NCBI GenBank assembly: GCA_016714165.1
Contig: JADJNU010000001.1
Span: 248,001 to 312,000, forward strand
Length of the DNA: 64,000 bases
Direction: 5' to 3'
From: Bdellovibrionales bacterium
GTDB lineage: Bacteria > Bdellovibrionota > Bdellovibrionia > Bdellovibrionales > UBA1609
Part shown: positions 56,426-64,000 of the stretch, piece by piece
Position numbering within the stretch: the stretch's first letter is position 1
How the letters are laid out: every line of letters begins with the position of its first letter
Notes under the pieces: model-generated
Told to the model about the DNA's origin: nothing
Database searches by the model: none
The model's input: the letters and a program-made list of their open reading frames with translations, nothing else
Translations under genes and position numbers: made by a program

Positions 56426-56670
56426 CCGTTTGTTCCTTGCTCGTTCCTCGCACGCCTTTCTTTGGTTGTCGTTATAAGTGACTAAAGGCGTGGCACGTGC
56501 TTAGGAGCCGTTTCATTCTATGAAAAAAGTAAGGCCGGGACAATGATTTCTGGGAGCCAATTCGGCGATCAATTTTCTGAGCCAGGTGGGAAATGATGAT
56601 TACAAATCTCCCAGATTCTCCCAAAGCTGCCTCCGGGCGAAAGAACTGGTGATTTGCCAAAGAGTTTGAT

Positions 56671-57726
56671 ATGGGACAATTCGCTATTTCTCGAGAAATT
56701 TCCTCAAAGGAGACCTGTTTGCCCGATGTTTCAAAGCTTGCTCAAATCAATCAGGCTCCAGAGTTTGGGTCTCTTTGTGAGACGCCGAAAATGGGTGAAT
56801 CCCATGGATCTGTTTCGCGTGAACGACTTCCTGATGTTGCCAAACATCGCCAAACAGCTCCTGCCTTGTCTATCGATTGGGTGGGAATGGAAAACCTTGA
56901 AATTCCGGTTCTTGATCGCGACGAGACGGGTAAGGCGCAGAGAGTTTCGGCCAGGGTTTCGGCCTTTGTGAGCCTCGATAGGGTGGATCACCGCGGGATT
57001 CATATGTCGCGTCTCTATACGCTTTTACGGGATCGTCTCGCGGCGGAAGTGATTGATGGTGCTTACCTCGAACAAGTATTGGAGGACATGTTAACTACCC
57101 AGAACGGTCTGAGTGAGAACTGTCGTCTTGAAATTTCTTTCGATAAGTGGAGGAAGCGACGGGCGCTAAAGAGTGAAGAGTGGGGGTGGAGGAGATATCC
57201 TGTCGAAATTAGGCTAGAGAAGAGAGGCAATAAGTTGTCATGTCTCTATCTCTTTGAAATTTTATACTCCAGCACTTGCCCTGCCAGCTCCGCGCTTGCT
57301 CGTCATGATCTTGTTCGCAGGCTTCAGGGTCGGTTTGGTTCCGAAGATTGGCCTGCAGAACATGTTAAGAAATGGATCGAGGATGATTCTAATGGATTGG
57401 CGACACCGCACGCGCAGAGAAGTCGCGCTTGCATTGAGCTCGGATTTGAGAGTGGGGCAGAAGGCCTTTTCTTGAGCCAATGGAATCAATGGATTGACAG
57501 AGCTGAAGAGCTTCTTCAGACACCAGTGCAAGCCGCTGTGCGTCGTGAAGATGAGCAGGAATTTGCTCGACTGAACGGTCAGAATTCGATGTTTTGCGAA
57601 GATGCAGTGCGCTATTTGTTTGCTGGCTTGAAAGAGTGGCCAGAGATCAAGAGTTTGAAAGTGCGAGTGGCTCACTTGGAAAGTCTTCATCCCCATGACG
57701 CCGTGGCCGAGATGAAATGGCCTTGA
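56671..57726 (+). CDS. folE2: GTP cyclohydrolase FolE2 (type IB)
   Basis: FolE2 converts GTP to 7,8-dihydroneopterin triphosphate, the first folate step, and can use metals other than zinc. Marks: SIDWVGMENLEIPVL, RVDHRGIHMSRLY, SSTCPASSALARH with the active Cys, NSMFCEDAVR and ESLHPHDAVAEM. With 351 aa it is longer than most members (about 260-310). About 60 extra N-terminal residues include a second LPDV segment. An ATG at 56791 would remove 40 of them. fur lies 58 bases downstream. Confidence 0.9.
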   Translation: MGQFAISREISSKETCLPDVSKLAQINQAPEFGSLCETPKMGESHGSVSRERLPDVAKHRQTAPALSIDWVGMENLEIPVLDRDETGKAQRVSARVSAFVSLDRVDHRGIHMSRLYTLLRDRLAAEVIDGAYLEQVLEDMLTTQNGLSENCRLEISFDKWRKRRALKSEEWGWRRYPVEIRLEKRGNKLSCLYLFEILYSSTCPASSALARHDLVRRLQGRFGSEDWPAEHVKKWIEDDSNGLATPHAQRSRACIELGFESGAEGLFLSQWNQWIDRAEELLQTPVQAAVRREDEQEFARLNGQNSMFCEDAVRYLFAGLKEWPEIKSLKVRVAHLESLHPHDAVAEMKWP

Positions 57727-57729
57727 ACT

Positions 57730-57748
57730 GATAATGATTGTTATTTTC
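57730..57748 (+). promoter_or_regulatory. Fur/Zur box
   Basis: The 19-base stretch GATAATGATTGTTATTTTC matches the Fur consensus GATAATGATAATCATTATC at 15 of 19 positions. It lies 36 bases before the fur start, between folE2 and fur. It probably mediates autoregulation of fur. Confidence 0.75.
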
Positions 57749-57784
57749 ATTGACATTTTTCAATGTGGCCGCTAGGAAGGGGAG

Positions 57785-58309
57785 ATGAAATCGGAAAGTC
57801 TCTCTCTTCCCCTCATACATGGTCGGCAATTCTCTGAGACCTCACTTCCTCATGGTCCAGAAAAGCTGATTCACCGCGAACCAGTCGGAGAAGCCAATTT
57901 AAGGCGTATGATTCGCAGTATGGGTATCAAAGTGACCTTGCAGCGAGTGACGATTCTGAGTGCTCTCATTGCTGGCCGGGCTCATGTAACGGCTCAGGAG
58001 GTCTTTGAGAAGGTGCATGATACCCATCCTGAAATGGGCTTTGCTACGGTCTATCGTTTCTTGCGAAAATTGGTGGAAGCGGGATTGGTAACAGAAGTGA
58101 GGGTGGGTGGATTGCCGGCCAGATATGAACTTGCGACTCATCGGCATCATGATCATTTAACCTGTGAATCCTGCACAAAGATCATAGAGTTTGAAGATCC
58201 TGAGATTGAGGCTCTTCAGAAAGCTGTGGCGAAGAAATATGGCTTTGTTTTGACTCATCATCTTTTGGAGCTTTATGGTCGCTGTGCTATTTGCGCTCGG
58301 CAAAAGTAA
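57785..58309 (+). CDS. Fur-family metalloregulator (Fur or Zur)
   Basis: The 174-aa repressor has an N-terminal extension of about 35 residues, then the winged-helix domain (TLQRVTILSALIAG, MGFATVYRFLRKLVEAGLV). The dimer domain has the metal motif HRHHDHLTCESC and the terminal CAIC. These two Cys pairs bind structural zinc. Sequence does not tell Fur from Zur. Zur often controls folE2, which is next to it here, so Zur is an attractive inference. A Fur box lies just upstream. The ATG has GGGGAG upstream. Confidence 0.9.
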   Translation: MKSESLSLPLIHGRQFSETSLPHGPEKLIHREPVGEANLRRMIRSMGIKVTLQRVTILSALIAGRAHVTAQEVFEKVHDTHPEMGFATVYRFLRKLVEAGLVTEVRVGGLPARYELATHRHHDHLTCESCTKIIEFEDPEIEALQKAVAKKYGFVLTHHLLELYGRCAICARQK

Positions 58310-58381
58310 TCAAAGGTAGACGCATTTTATTGCTGTGCTATTCTTCCTCGTTGAATTGAATTTTCTTCGGGAGGAAATCTA

Positions 58382-60972
58382 ATGAAAGCGGAAGTAAAGT
58401 CGCCGGGTTCTTCTGGTTCTTCTGGTTCTTCTGGTCCCTCTTCCGAGCTTGGGATTTGGGTCCGTCGAGCGTCTGAGCACAATCTGAAGGATGTCAGCGT
58501 TTTTATTCCCAGGAATAAAATGACCGTTATCACGGGTGTGAGCGGAAGCGGAAAATCGTCTTTGGCCTTTGATACCATATATGCTGAAGGGCAAAGACGC
58601 TACATCGAAAGTCTTTCCGCCTACTCCCGAAATTTTCTTGAACAAATGAAAAAGCCGTCAGTTGAGGCGATAATTGGTTTGAGTCCTGCAATTGCGATTG
58701 ATCAAAAATCAATCAACACAAATCCTCGATCGACGGTCGGGACAGTGAGTGAGGTCTATGACTACCTTCGGTTGCTTTTTGCCCGTATTGGGGTGCCTCT
58801 TTGTCCTCAGCACAAAATTCCGGTCACGAGCCAGTCTCCCCAGCAGATTGTGGATGAAGTACAAGCTCTTCCTCTTGGCACAAAGTACTTTGTTTTGGCG
58901 CCTGTGGCTCAGGGCAAGAAAGGGGAATTCTGAGTGATTTTCAAAAGTGGATCAAGAAGGGGTTCTCTCGTGTAAGGATCGACGGCGAATGGATAGACCT
59001 GGCCAAAGCAAAGAAATTGGCTAAGAGAAAGTCTCACGATATCGAAATACTGATTGATCGCCTCGTCGTGGACGAGAAATATCTGTCGCGGCTCAAAGAG
59101 AGTATTCACTTGGCTCTGAGTTTGTCCAATGGCCTCGTGATGATCGAACCTCTTGGGGCCGCTTCAAAAGTTTACTCTGTCCATCGAGCCTGTCCTCAGT
59201 GTGCTTTTAGTTTCCCTGAGTTAGAACCGCGCCTTTTTAGCTTTAATAATCCGCGAGGAGCCTGCCCTGCTTGCAGTGGGTTAGGGGTTCTTGTGTCTTC
59301 TGAGGTCGATTCGGATGAGATTTTAGAAGGCGAAGACAGCATTGAGGAAGTAAAAGATGATCCGATTTGTCCAAGTTGCCAAGGGAGGAGATTGAGACCT
59401 GAAGCGCTCAATGTTCAACTCATGGGAAAAAATATTGTAGAATTGTCGGACCTTTCGATTAGAAACCTTCGCTCGTTTTTGAACAAAGAGCTTCAGATTG
59501 GCAAAAGAGAGCAGCTCATAGCTGAAAAAATCCTCAAACAGATCCTTCTGCGATTGGATTATTTGGACAAAGTTGGGACAGGCTACTTGAGTTTGAGTCG
59601 CAAGACGAGCTCTCTTTCGGGGGGAGAAGCTCAACGAATTCGGCTTGCCTCCCAAGTGGGATCAGCTCTGATCGGAGTGTTGTATGTTCTGGATGAACCC
59701 AGTATCGGACTGCACCCTCGCGATCATCGTCGATTGTTGGATATTCTTGAAGAGCTTCGCGGACGCGGCAACACTGTCATTCTGGTTGAACACGATGAGG
59801 AGACAATACGGGCCGCTGATCACCTCATTGATTTAGGTCCCAGGGCGGGGGTTCATGGGGGAGAAGTCATGGCTGAGGGATCGCCTCTCGAAGTTATTGC
59901 AGAATCCAAGAGCTTGACGGGTCGGTACCTTTCAGGAGTTGAAAAGATCCAGATCCCTCAAGTTCGTCGCAAAGGTTCTGGTCTTTTTTTGATCGTGGAG
60001 GGCGCAACGGGAAATAATCTTCAAAACCTCACTCTGAAAATACCCCTCGGTTGTTTGGTTGGCATCACCGGAGTTTCTGGAAGTGGGAAAAGTACGCTCA
60101 TTGTAGATACCTTGTATAAGGCATTGGCCAGGCATTTTTATTCTTCTTTGTCTGAAGCCTCTCCCTATAAAAGAATAGTGGGATTGGAAAACATCGACAA
60201 GGTCATAGAAATAAATCAGAAGCCTATCGGTCGTACCCCTCGCTCCATTCCTGCAACATACGTCGGAGCTCTTCCTTTGATACGGCAGATATTTTGGGAT
60301 TTGCCGGAATCGAAGATCCGGGGCTATAAGCCCGGCCACTTCAGTTTTAATGTGAAGGGCGGACGTTGCGAGGTTTGTTCTGGGGGAGGCCAGGTTCGAA
60401 TCGAAATGCACTTTCTTAGCGATGTGTATGTGACTTGCGATGCCTGCCTCGGAAACCGTTATACGCGTGAAACCTTGAATATTAAATTCAAAGACAAGTC
60501 CATATCCGATGTTTTGAATATGACGGTAGAAGAAGCTGCTGATTTTTTCAAACATCATCCGCCCCTCAAGAGAAAGCTGGAAACCTTGATGCGTGTGGGT
60601 CTTGATTACATGACTCTTGGTCAGAGCTCTACCACCCTTTCTGGAGGCGAAGCTCAGAGGGTAAAGTTGAGCAAAGAACTTTCAAAACGGGGAACAGGCA
60701 AGACGCTCTATATTTTAGACGAACCGACGACGGGTCTTCATTTTGCAGACGTTCGTAAACTTCTCGATTTGCTCCATGAGCTCACGGATCAGGGTAATAC
60801 AGTTTTGGTAATCGAACATCACCTCGATGTTATCAAAAGCTGCGATTACTTGGTTGATTTGGGTCCAGAAGGCGGCGATGGGGGAGGTCAAATCGTCGGA
60901 CTAGGGAGCCCCGAGGAGTTGGCCCGAGAACCAGGGAGCCTCACAGGAGGTTTCCTTCATTCCCTTTTCTAG
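58382..60972 (+). pseudogene. uvrA: UvrA excision nuclease subunit, frameshifted, insertion domain missing
   Basis: UvrA finds DNA damage with UvrB. The first frame (to 58933) has GVSGSGKSSL (Walker A1) and the UvrB-binding part. A second frame, open to 60972, continues with LSDFQKWIKKGFSRVRIDGEW, so one added base near 58929-58932 restores it (about 863 aa). Two ABC signatures (LSGGEAQR), a second GVSGSGKS and the RCEVCSGGGQ zinc finger are present. Between CPACSGLG and CPSCQGRRLR there are only ~30 residues, against ~125 in E. coli, so most of the insertion domain is lacking. Confidence 0.9.
58406..58432 (+). repeat. 9-bp tandem repeat at the UvrA N terminus
   Basis: Three exact copies of GGTTCTTCT encode Gly-Ser-Ser units before the ATPase core. 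Copy number changes would keep the frame and only alter linker length. Confidence 0.85.
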
Positions 60973-61205
60973 CTGATGTTCAAAGGGGTGGATGCGACTG
61001 TTGCTAAAGCGCAGGTTTGAGGTCAAAGAGCGGATAGTCCTAACTCATTGATTTGGCGCAAATTCTCAAATCTTAACAGGACTTTTGTAGAGGAGTCTCT
61101 TCAGCTGTCAGAGAGTTCACCGATAGGTCCATAGATGGTGCTCTTTGCGGGACGTTAGCGAGGGAAGAGGCATCGCTCTCTTCGTATTTTAACTGAACGT
61201 TACCG

Positions 61206-61862
61206 ATGAGGTTTGAGAGTATGTCTTGGAATGATATTCCGAGTTGGGCGAATGATGTTGCCAACTCTATTTTGCAGACGGTGAAGAAGAAGGACCCATT
61301 TACTTTTTATCATTGCTGTCGCGTCGGAATGGCCAGCAGAAAATTAGCAAAAGCAATGGGCCTGAACGAGTTCGAGCAAGCCGTGCTCGAATACTCTGGC
61401 TTGTTTCACGATATTGGTAAAGTGGGAGTTCCCGACAATATCCTTCTCAAAGCGGGCCGCCTGACAAACGATGAAATCGAAATCATGAAGGCCCATCCGA
61501 TTAAGAGCGCGGAGATCATTGAACCTCTTAGTCATATTCCATTTTTTAGATTTTTGTTGCCTGGAATTCGCTACCATCATGAGAGAATGGACGGGGCTGG
61601 ATATCCGTTTAACCTGGTCGGAGAGAGAATTCCTCTGCCCGCTCGGGTGATTGCAGTGGTTGATAGCTACGATGCCATGTCTAATAAGAGGCCTTACCGA
61701 GAAGCCCTATCGCATGAAAAGGTAATAAAAGAGTTAGTTGATTACAGTGGCAGTCAATTTGATGCCAATATCGTAAAGATTTTTATCGAGGCTCTTCCCT
61801 ATTTTCAGGAGGAAAAGGAAGAGGAGAATCTTGTTATATCTCACGTTTTAAAGGCCGCCTGA
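61206..61862 (+). CDS. HD-GYP domain protein (cyclic-di-GMP phosphodiesterase)
   Basis: The 218-aa protein is essentially one HD-GYP domain: FHDIGKVGVPDNIL (HD), HPIKSAEII, YHHERMDGAGYP (HHExxDGxGYP), IPLPARVIAVVDSYDAMSNKRPYR. The family hydrolyses cyclic-di-GMP with two or three metals. No sensor domain is attached. A second ATG at 61221 has a GAGG ten bases upstream and may be the true start. It complements the PilZ receptor encoded earlier in the window. Confidence 0.92.
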   Translation: MRFESMSWNDIPSWANDVANSILQTVKKKDPFTFYHCCRVGMASRKLAKAMGLNEFEQAVLEYSGLFHDIGKVGVPDNILLKAGRLTNDEIEIMKAHPIKSAEIIEPLSHIPFFRFLLPGIRYHHERMDGAGYPFNLVGERIPLPARVIAVVDSYDAMSNKRPYREALSHEKVIKELVDYSGSQFDANIVKIFIEALPYFQEEKEEENLVISHVLKAA

Positions 61863-61950
61863 GGAGTGATTGAGGGATGTTGGTGTTTTTTGTGGATCCG
61901 AGTATTTGGTCCAACCCAGAGAGGGGTGGGTAGCCAACCAAGCAAAGGGG

Positions 61951-61985
61951 GGCCGCACTTCAGGAAAGAGGCGCGGCTTTTTTTA
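61951..61985 (+). terminator. Rho-independent terminator after the HD-GYP gene
   Basis: GCCGC and GCGGC form a stem around a 16-base loop and are followed by seven or more T bases. It lies about 90 bases after the HD-GYP stop and near the end of the convergent lipoprotein gene. Confidence 0.75.
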
Positions 61986-61996
61986 TTTTCTGTCAT

Positions 61997-62953
61997 TTAA
62001 AAGTTGTCAGTTTCAGTTGTGCCTGCGGAAATCCTGGTGTTAGGTTCAATTTTTTTTACATCAATGATTTTTGAGAAGGTATATTGTAATTCTGACCATG
62101 TGTATTCGGTCTTGGGTTCGTCTTTCATGCAATATATCTTGAGACTCGTTTCGTTAAATGAAAGCTCCAAAAAACGACGTTGCTTACTGCTTGAGTCATC
62201 ACCGACATCGACAACTGTTTCAGAGTAGTCCATCACACTTAGTACCGGATTGCTCTCTGGGGAAGAATTAGGATTCAATTCGCCTTTTTGGCTGCTGGGT
62301 TCCTCTCTTGTGACGTCGCATATCATCTTCTGTTTGGATGACAGATGATATTGATAGGGCCCGGAAGATACTGAATCATAAACCTTCCCTTGCTCCACGA
62401 GTATCTCGTTCTTGTTAGCGAGAGATAAAAGTTTTTTATAGTCCAGAACGACTATTTTGTAATCTGAGGTCGTCTCTTTGATTTTGATTCCATTGAGTCC
62501 ATTTAAGAGAGGATATGAAGTCGAGGCCACTGATGTATATCGAGGAGTACTGCTAGAATTTGCTGAAGGCGTATAGGGAGTTAGCTCTTTTTCAAGGGCT
62601 GTTTTTACCCGGTCGCAGACTTCATCGAATTCGGAGCTGGAAATAAACGCTTCCCGGTCGTTTTTCATCAATCTGCAGAAAACTCCTGCATGTCTGGATT
62701 TAAAATTTTCACAGGCATTATTGACTGAGGTCAGCTTCTCTTTTAGCTCCGCAGCCAGTGCGGCTGTTAGGACCCTGTTCTGCTTTAATTTCTCTGCAGT
62801 TGGTGTAAGATTCATTCGGGCAATTGTTATCGCGTTAGCATCGTCGACTAATGATTGGCTGCAGGCCCCATCATTGCTGGTCGTATCATTATTCCTGGCG
62901 CAGTTGCTAAACACGATGAGGATCAAAGCGAAAGTCGCAAAACGGCTGATCAT
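61997..62953 (-). CDS. lipoprotein of unknown function
   Basis: The ATG at 62953 follows GGGAG and gives a lipobox FSNC at about residues 14-17. An earlier ATG at 63061 would bury the signal. The 318-aa product has a helical first third with several Cys (NNACENF, FCRLMKN), a Ser/Thr-rich linker, and a beta-rich second half (DYKIVVLDYKKLL; RFLELSFNETSLKIYC). No family recognised. It lies downstream of hemB on the same strand but about 165 bases away. Confidence 0.65.
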   Translation of the reverse strand: MISRFATFALILIVFSNCARNNDTTSNDGACSQSLVDDANAITIARMNLTPTAEKLKQNRVLTAALAAELKEKLTSVNNACENFKSRHAGVFCRLMKNDREAFISSSEFDEVCDRVKTALEKELTPYTPSANSSSTPRYTSVASTSYPLLNGLNGIKIKETTSDYKIVVLDYKKLLSLANKNEILVEQGKVYDSVSSGPYQYHLSSKQKMICDVTREEPSSQKGELNPNSSPESNPVLSVMDYSETVVDVGDDSSSKQRRFLELSFNETSLKIYCMKDEPKTEYTWSELQYTFSKIIDVKKIEPNTRISAGTTETDNF

Positions 62954-63119
62954 TGGAAGGCTCCCATAAATATTATTCATTTTCTTAAAAAAAATGCCCG
63001 AGCCATGATCATGCGGCAGGCCGAGGCCACAACATGCGATCATGGCCGCACATATGAGCAAGAATGGTGCCGTTGTTCTTGCTGTTTCAGTTTGTCAATT
63101 CGTCTTAAGTTTTTGGCTT

Positions 63120-64000
63120 TTATTGTTCGGCCAGCCACCGAGCAGCATCCATTGCCCAGTAAGTAAAGATCACGTCAGCTCCAGCTCTCTTGATGGATAG
63201 GAGAGTTTCGAGCACAGCCGCCTTTTCATTGAGCCAGCCTTTTTCTGAAGCGGCCTTGATCATGGCGTATTCGCCGCTGACATTGTAAGCCGCCACCGGG
63301 ACATCACAGACTTCCTTGGCCAAGGAGATAATGTCAAGGTAGCTGAGAGCTGGCTTGATGAGAATGAGATCAGCTCCTTCCTCTTGATCCAAGCAAATCT
63401 CACGGAGGGCCTCGCGGCGGTTGGCAGGATTCATCTGGTAGGATTTTTTGTCTCCTGTCTTCGGAGTCGAATCGAGTGCGTCTCGGAATGGACCGTAAAA
63501 ACAGGAAGCGTATTTGGCCGAGTAGCTGATAATTCCGACGTCAGAAAAACCGCCTTGGTCAAGGATAGCCCGTATATAGGCTACCCTTCCATCCATCATA
63601 TCAGAGGGAGCCACGTAGTCAGTCCCTGCGCGAGCCTGCACAAGAGCCATCTGACCCAATACAGAAAGGGTCTCATCATTAAGGATCTTTCCTTCGGATA
63701 AGATGCCATCATGTCCATCGGAGGAATAGGGATCCATTGCGACGTCTGTGATCACTGTGAGTTCGGGTAGGGATTTTTTAAGAGATCTGACAGTTCGCGG
63801 GAGCAAACCATCCGGATTGGCTGACTCCCTGCCCATAGGGTCTTTGAGGTGGTCTGGAATTTTAGGAAAGAGGGCAATACCTGGAATGCCTAAGGCTAAA
63901 ACTTCGCGAGCCTTCTCAATGAGAAGATCAGGGCCATACCGAAATTGACCGGGCAAGGACAATATTGGCTCCTTAGCTCCATTTTTTTCCGTTAAAAACA
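63120..64000 (-). CDS. hemB: porphobilinogen synthase (5' part outside window)
   Basis: HemB joins two 5-aminolevulinate molecules into porphobilinogen for haem. Marks: ILSLPGQFRYG, PGIALFPKIPD, TDVAMDPYSSDGHDGI, MMDGRVAYIRAIL, SYSAKYASCFYGPFRDA (first Schiff-base Lys region), LILIKPALSYLD (second Lys) and VAAYNVSGEYAMIKAA. The frame stays open to the window edge and reads FLTEKNGAKEPILSLPG there, like other HemB proteins, so about 45 N-terminal residues lie outside. The metal-binding CxCxxC is replaced by a TDVAMDPYSSDGHDG type, the Mg-dependent form. Confidence 0.95.
   Translation of the reverse strand, partial: FLTEKNGAKEPILSLPGQFRYGPDLLIEKAREVLALGIPGIALFPKIPDHLKDPMGRESANPDGLLPRTVRSLKKSLPELTVITDVAMDPYSSDGHDGILSEGKILNDETLSVLGQMALVQARAGTDYVAPSDMMDGRVAYIRAILDQGGFSDVGIISYSAKYASCFYGPFRDALDSTPKTGDKKSYQMNPANRREALREICLDQEEGADLILIKPALSYLDIISLAKEVCDVPVAAYNVSGEYAMIKAASEKGWLNEKAAVLETLLSIKRAGADVIFTYWAMDAARWLAEQ

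Noticed and set aside
59932..60558. 208-codon minus-strand frame
   Set aside because: It is antisense to the second half of uvrA.
61073..61264. 63-codon minus-strand frame before the HD-GYP gene
   Set aside because: It overlaps the HD-GYP start and has no supporting features.
1..64000. tRNA and rRNA genes
   Set aside because: No TTCGA-type arm with a matching acceptor stem and no rRNA-like stretch was recognised by eye on either strand. A covariance-model scan would be decisive.

Overview
The window looks like a chromosomal segment of a Gram-negative, didermic bacterium of the Bdellovibrio kind (Bdellovibrionota). This is an inference from gene content: many signal-peptide proteins and lipobox lipoproteins with no recognisable family, a glycine-rich lipoprotein, PilZ and HD-GYP cyclic-di-GMP proteins, a secreted papain-like protease, and a complete sucA-sucB-lpd block. 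No rRNA, tRNA, CRISPR array or intact insertion sequence was seen, and no marker gene fixes the taxon.

Layout. 0.1-3.8 kb: a tight forward operon of three envelope or hypothetical proteins and a PilZ protein. 3.9-11.3 kb: lipoproteins, a coiled-coil protein, a DUF493 protein, an alpha-carbonic anhydrase lipoprotein and an exported SAM-hydrolase-family protein. 11.5-14.5 kb: yajQ, a CBS-domain protein, then a three-gene cassette ending in a protein kinase and a PP2C phosphatase. 14.6-18.4 kb: small secreted proteins, a RimB-like protease, a RimK-like ATP-grasp protein without its metal-binding residues, and corA. 18.2-25.8 kb: a methyltransferase with 24-bp tandem repeats, a histidine kinase and a divergent receiver protein, a nitronate-monooxygenase-like enzyme and a zinc-ribbon/TPR protein. 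26-35 kb: mltA, tldD/tldE, trpS and a PQQ-like repeat protein. 35-40.7 kb: lpd, sucB and sucA, transcribed leftwards. 41-48.6 kb: an exported kinase-like protein, a papain-like protease, an AsmA-like protein, squalene/phytoene synthase and a PAP2 phosphatase. 48.6-51.1 kb: the only accessory-looking stretch, with a decayed IS4-type transposase, an exported GNAT-like protein and an isolated inverted repeat. 51.1-56.4 kb: a glycine-rich lipoprotein, an LtaS-like transferase and a DUF547 protein with a pentanucleotide repeat upstream. 56.7-64 kb: folE2, a Fur box, fur/zur, uvrA, an HD-GYP protein, a lipoprotein and the 3' part of hemB.

Seven loci are interrupted. Six are broken by single-base frameshifts (seven sites), each restored by adding one base, and one by an in-frame TAA. 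The hit genes include uvrA and tldD. A shared sign across seven sites, four of them in homopolymers, makes uncorrected indel errors in the assembly the simplest explanation. Real decay or programmed frameshifting is not excluded. These loci are annotated as pseudogene-type features spanning the whole reading frame.

No wholly new multi-gene system is proven here. The best leads are a UvrA that lacks most of its insertion domain, a RimB/RimK-like pair with a degenerate ATP-grasp site, an exported SAM-hydrolase-family protein, the kinase/phosphatase cassette, the folE2-Fur box-fur arrangement, and repeat tracts at the methyltransferase gene, the DUF547 gene and uvrA.
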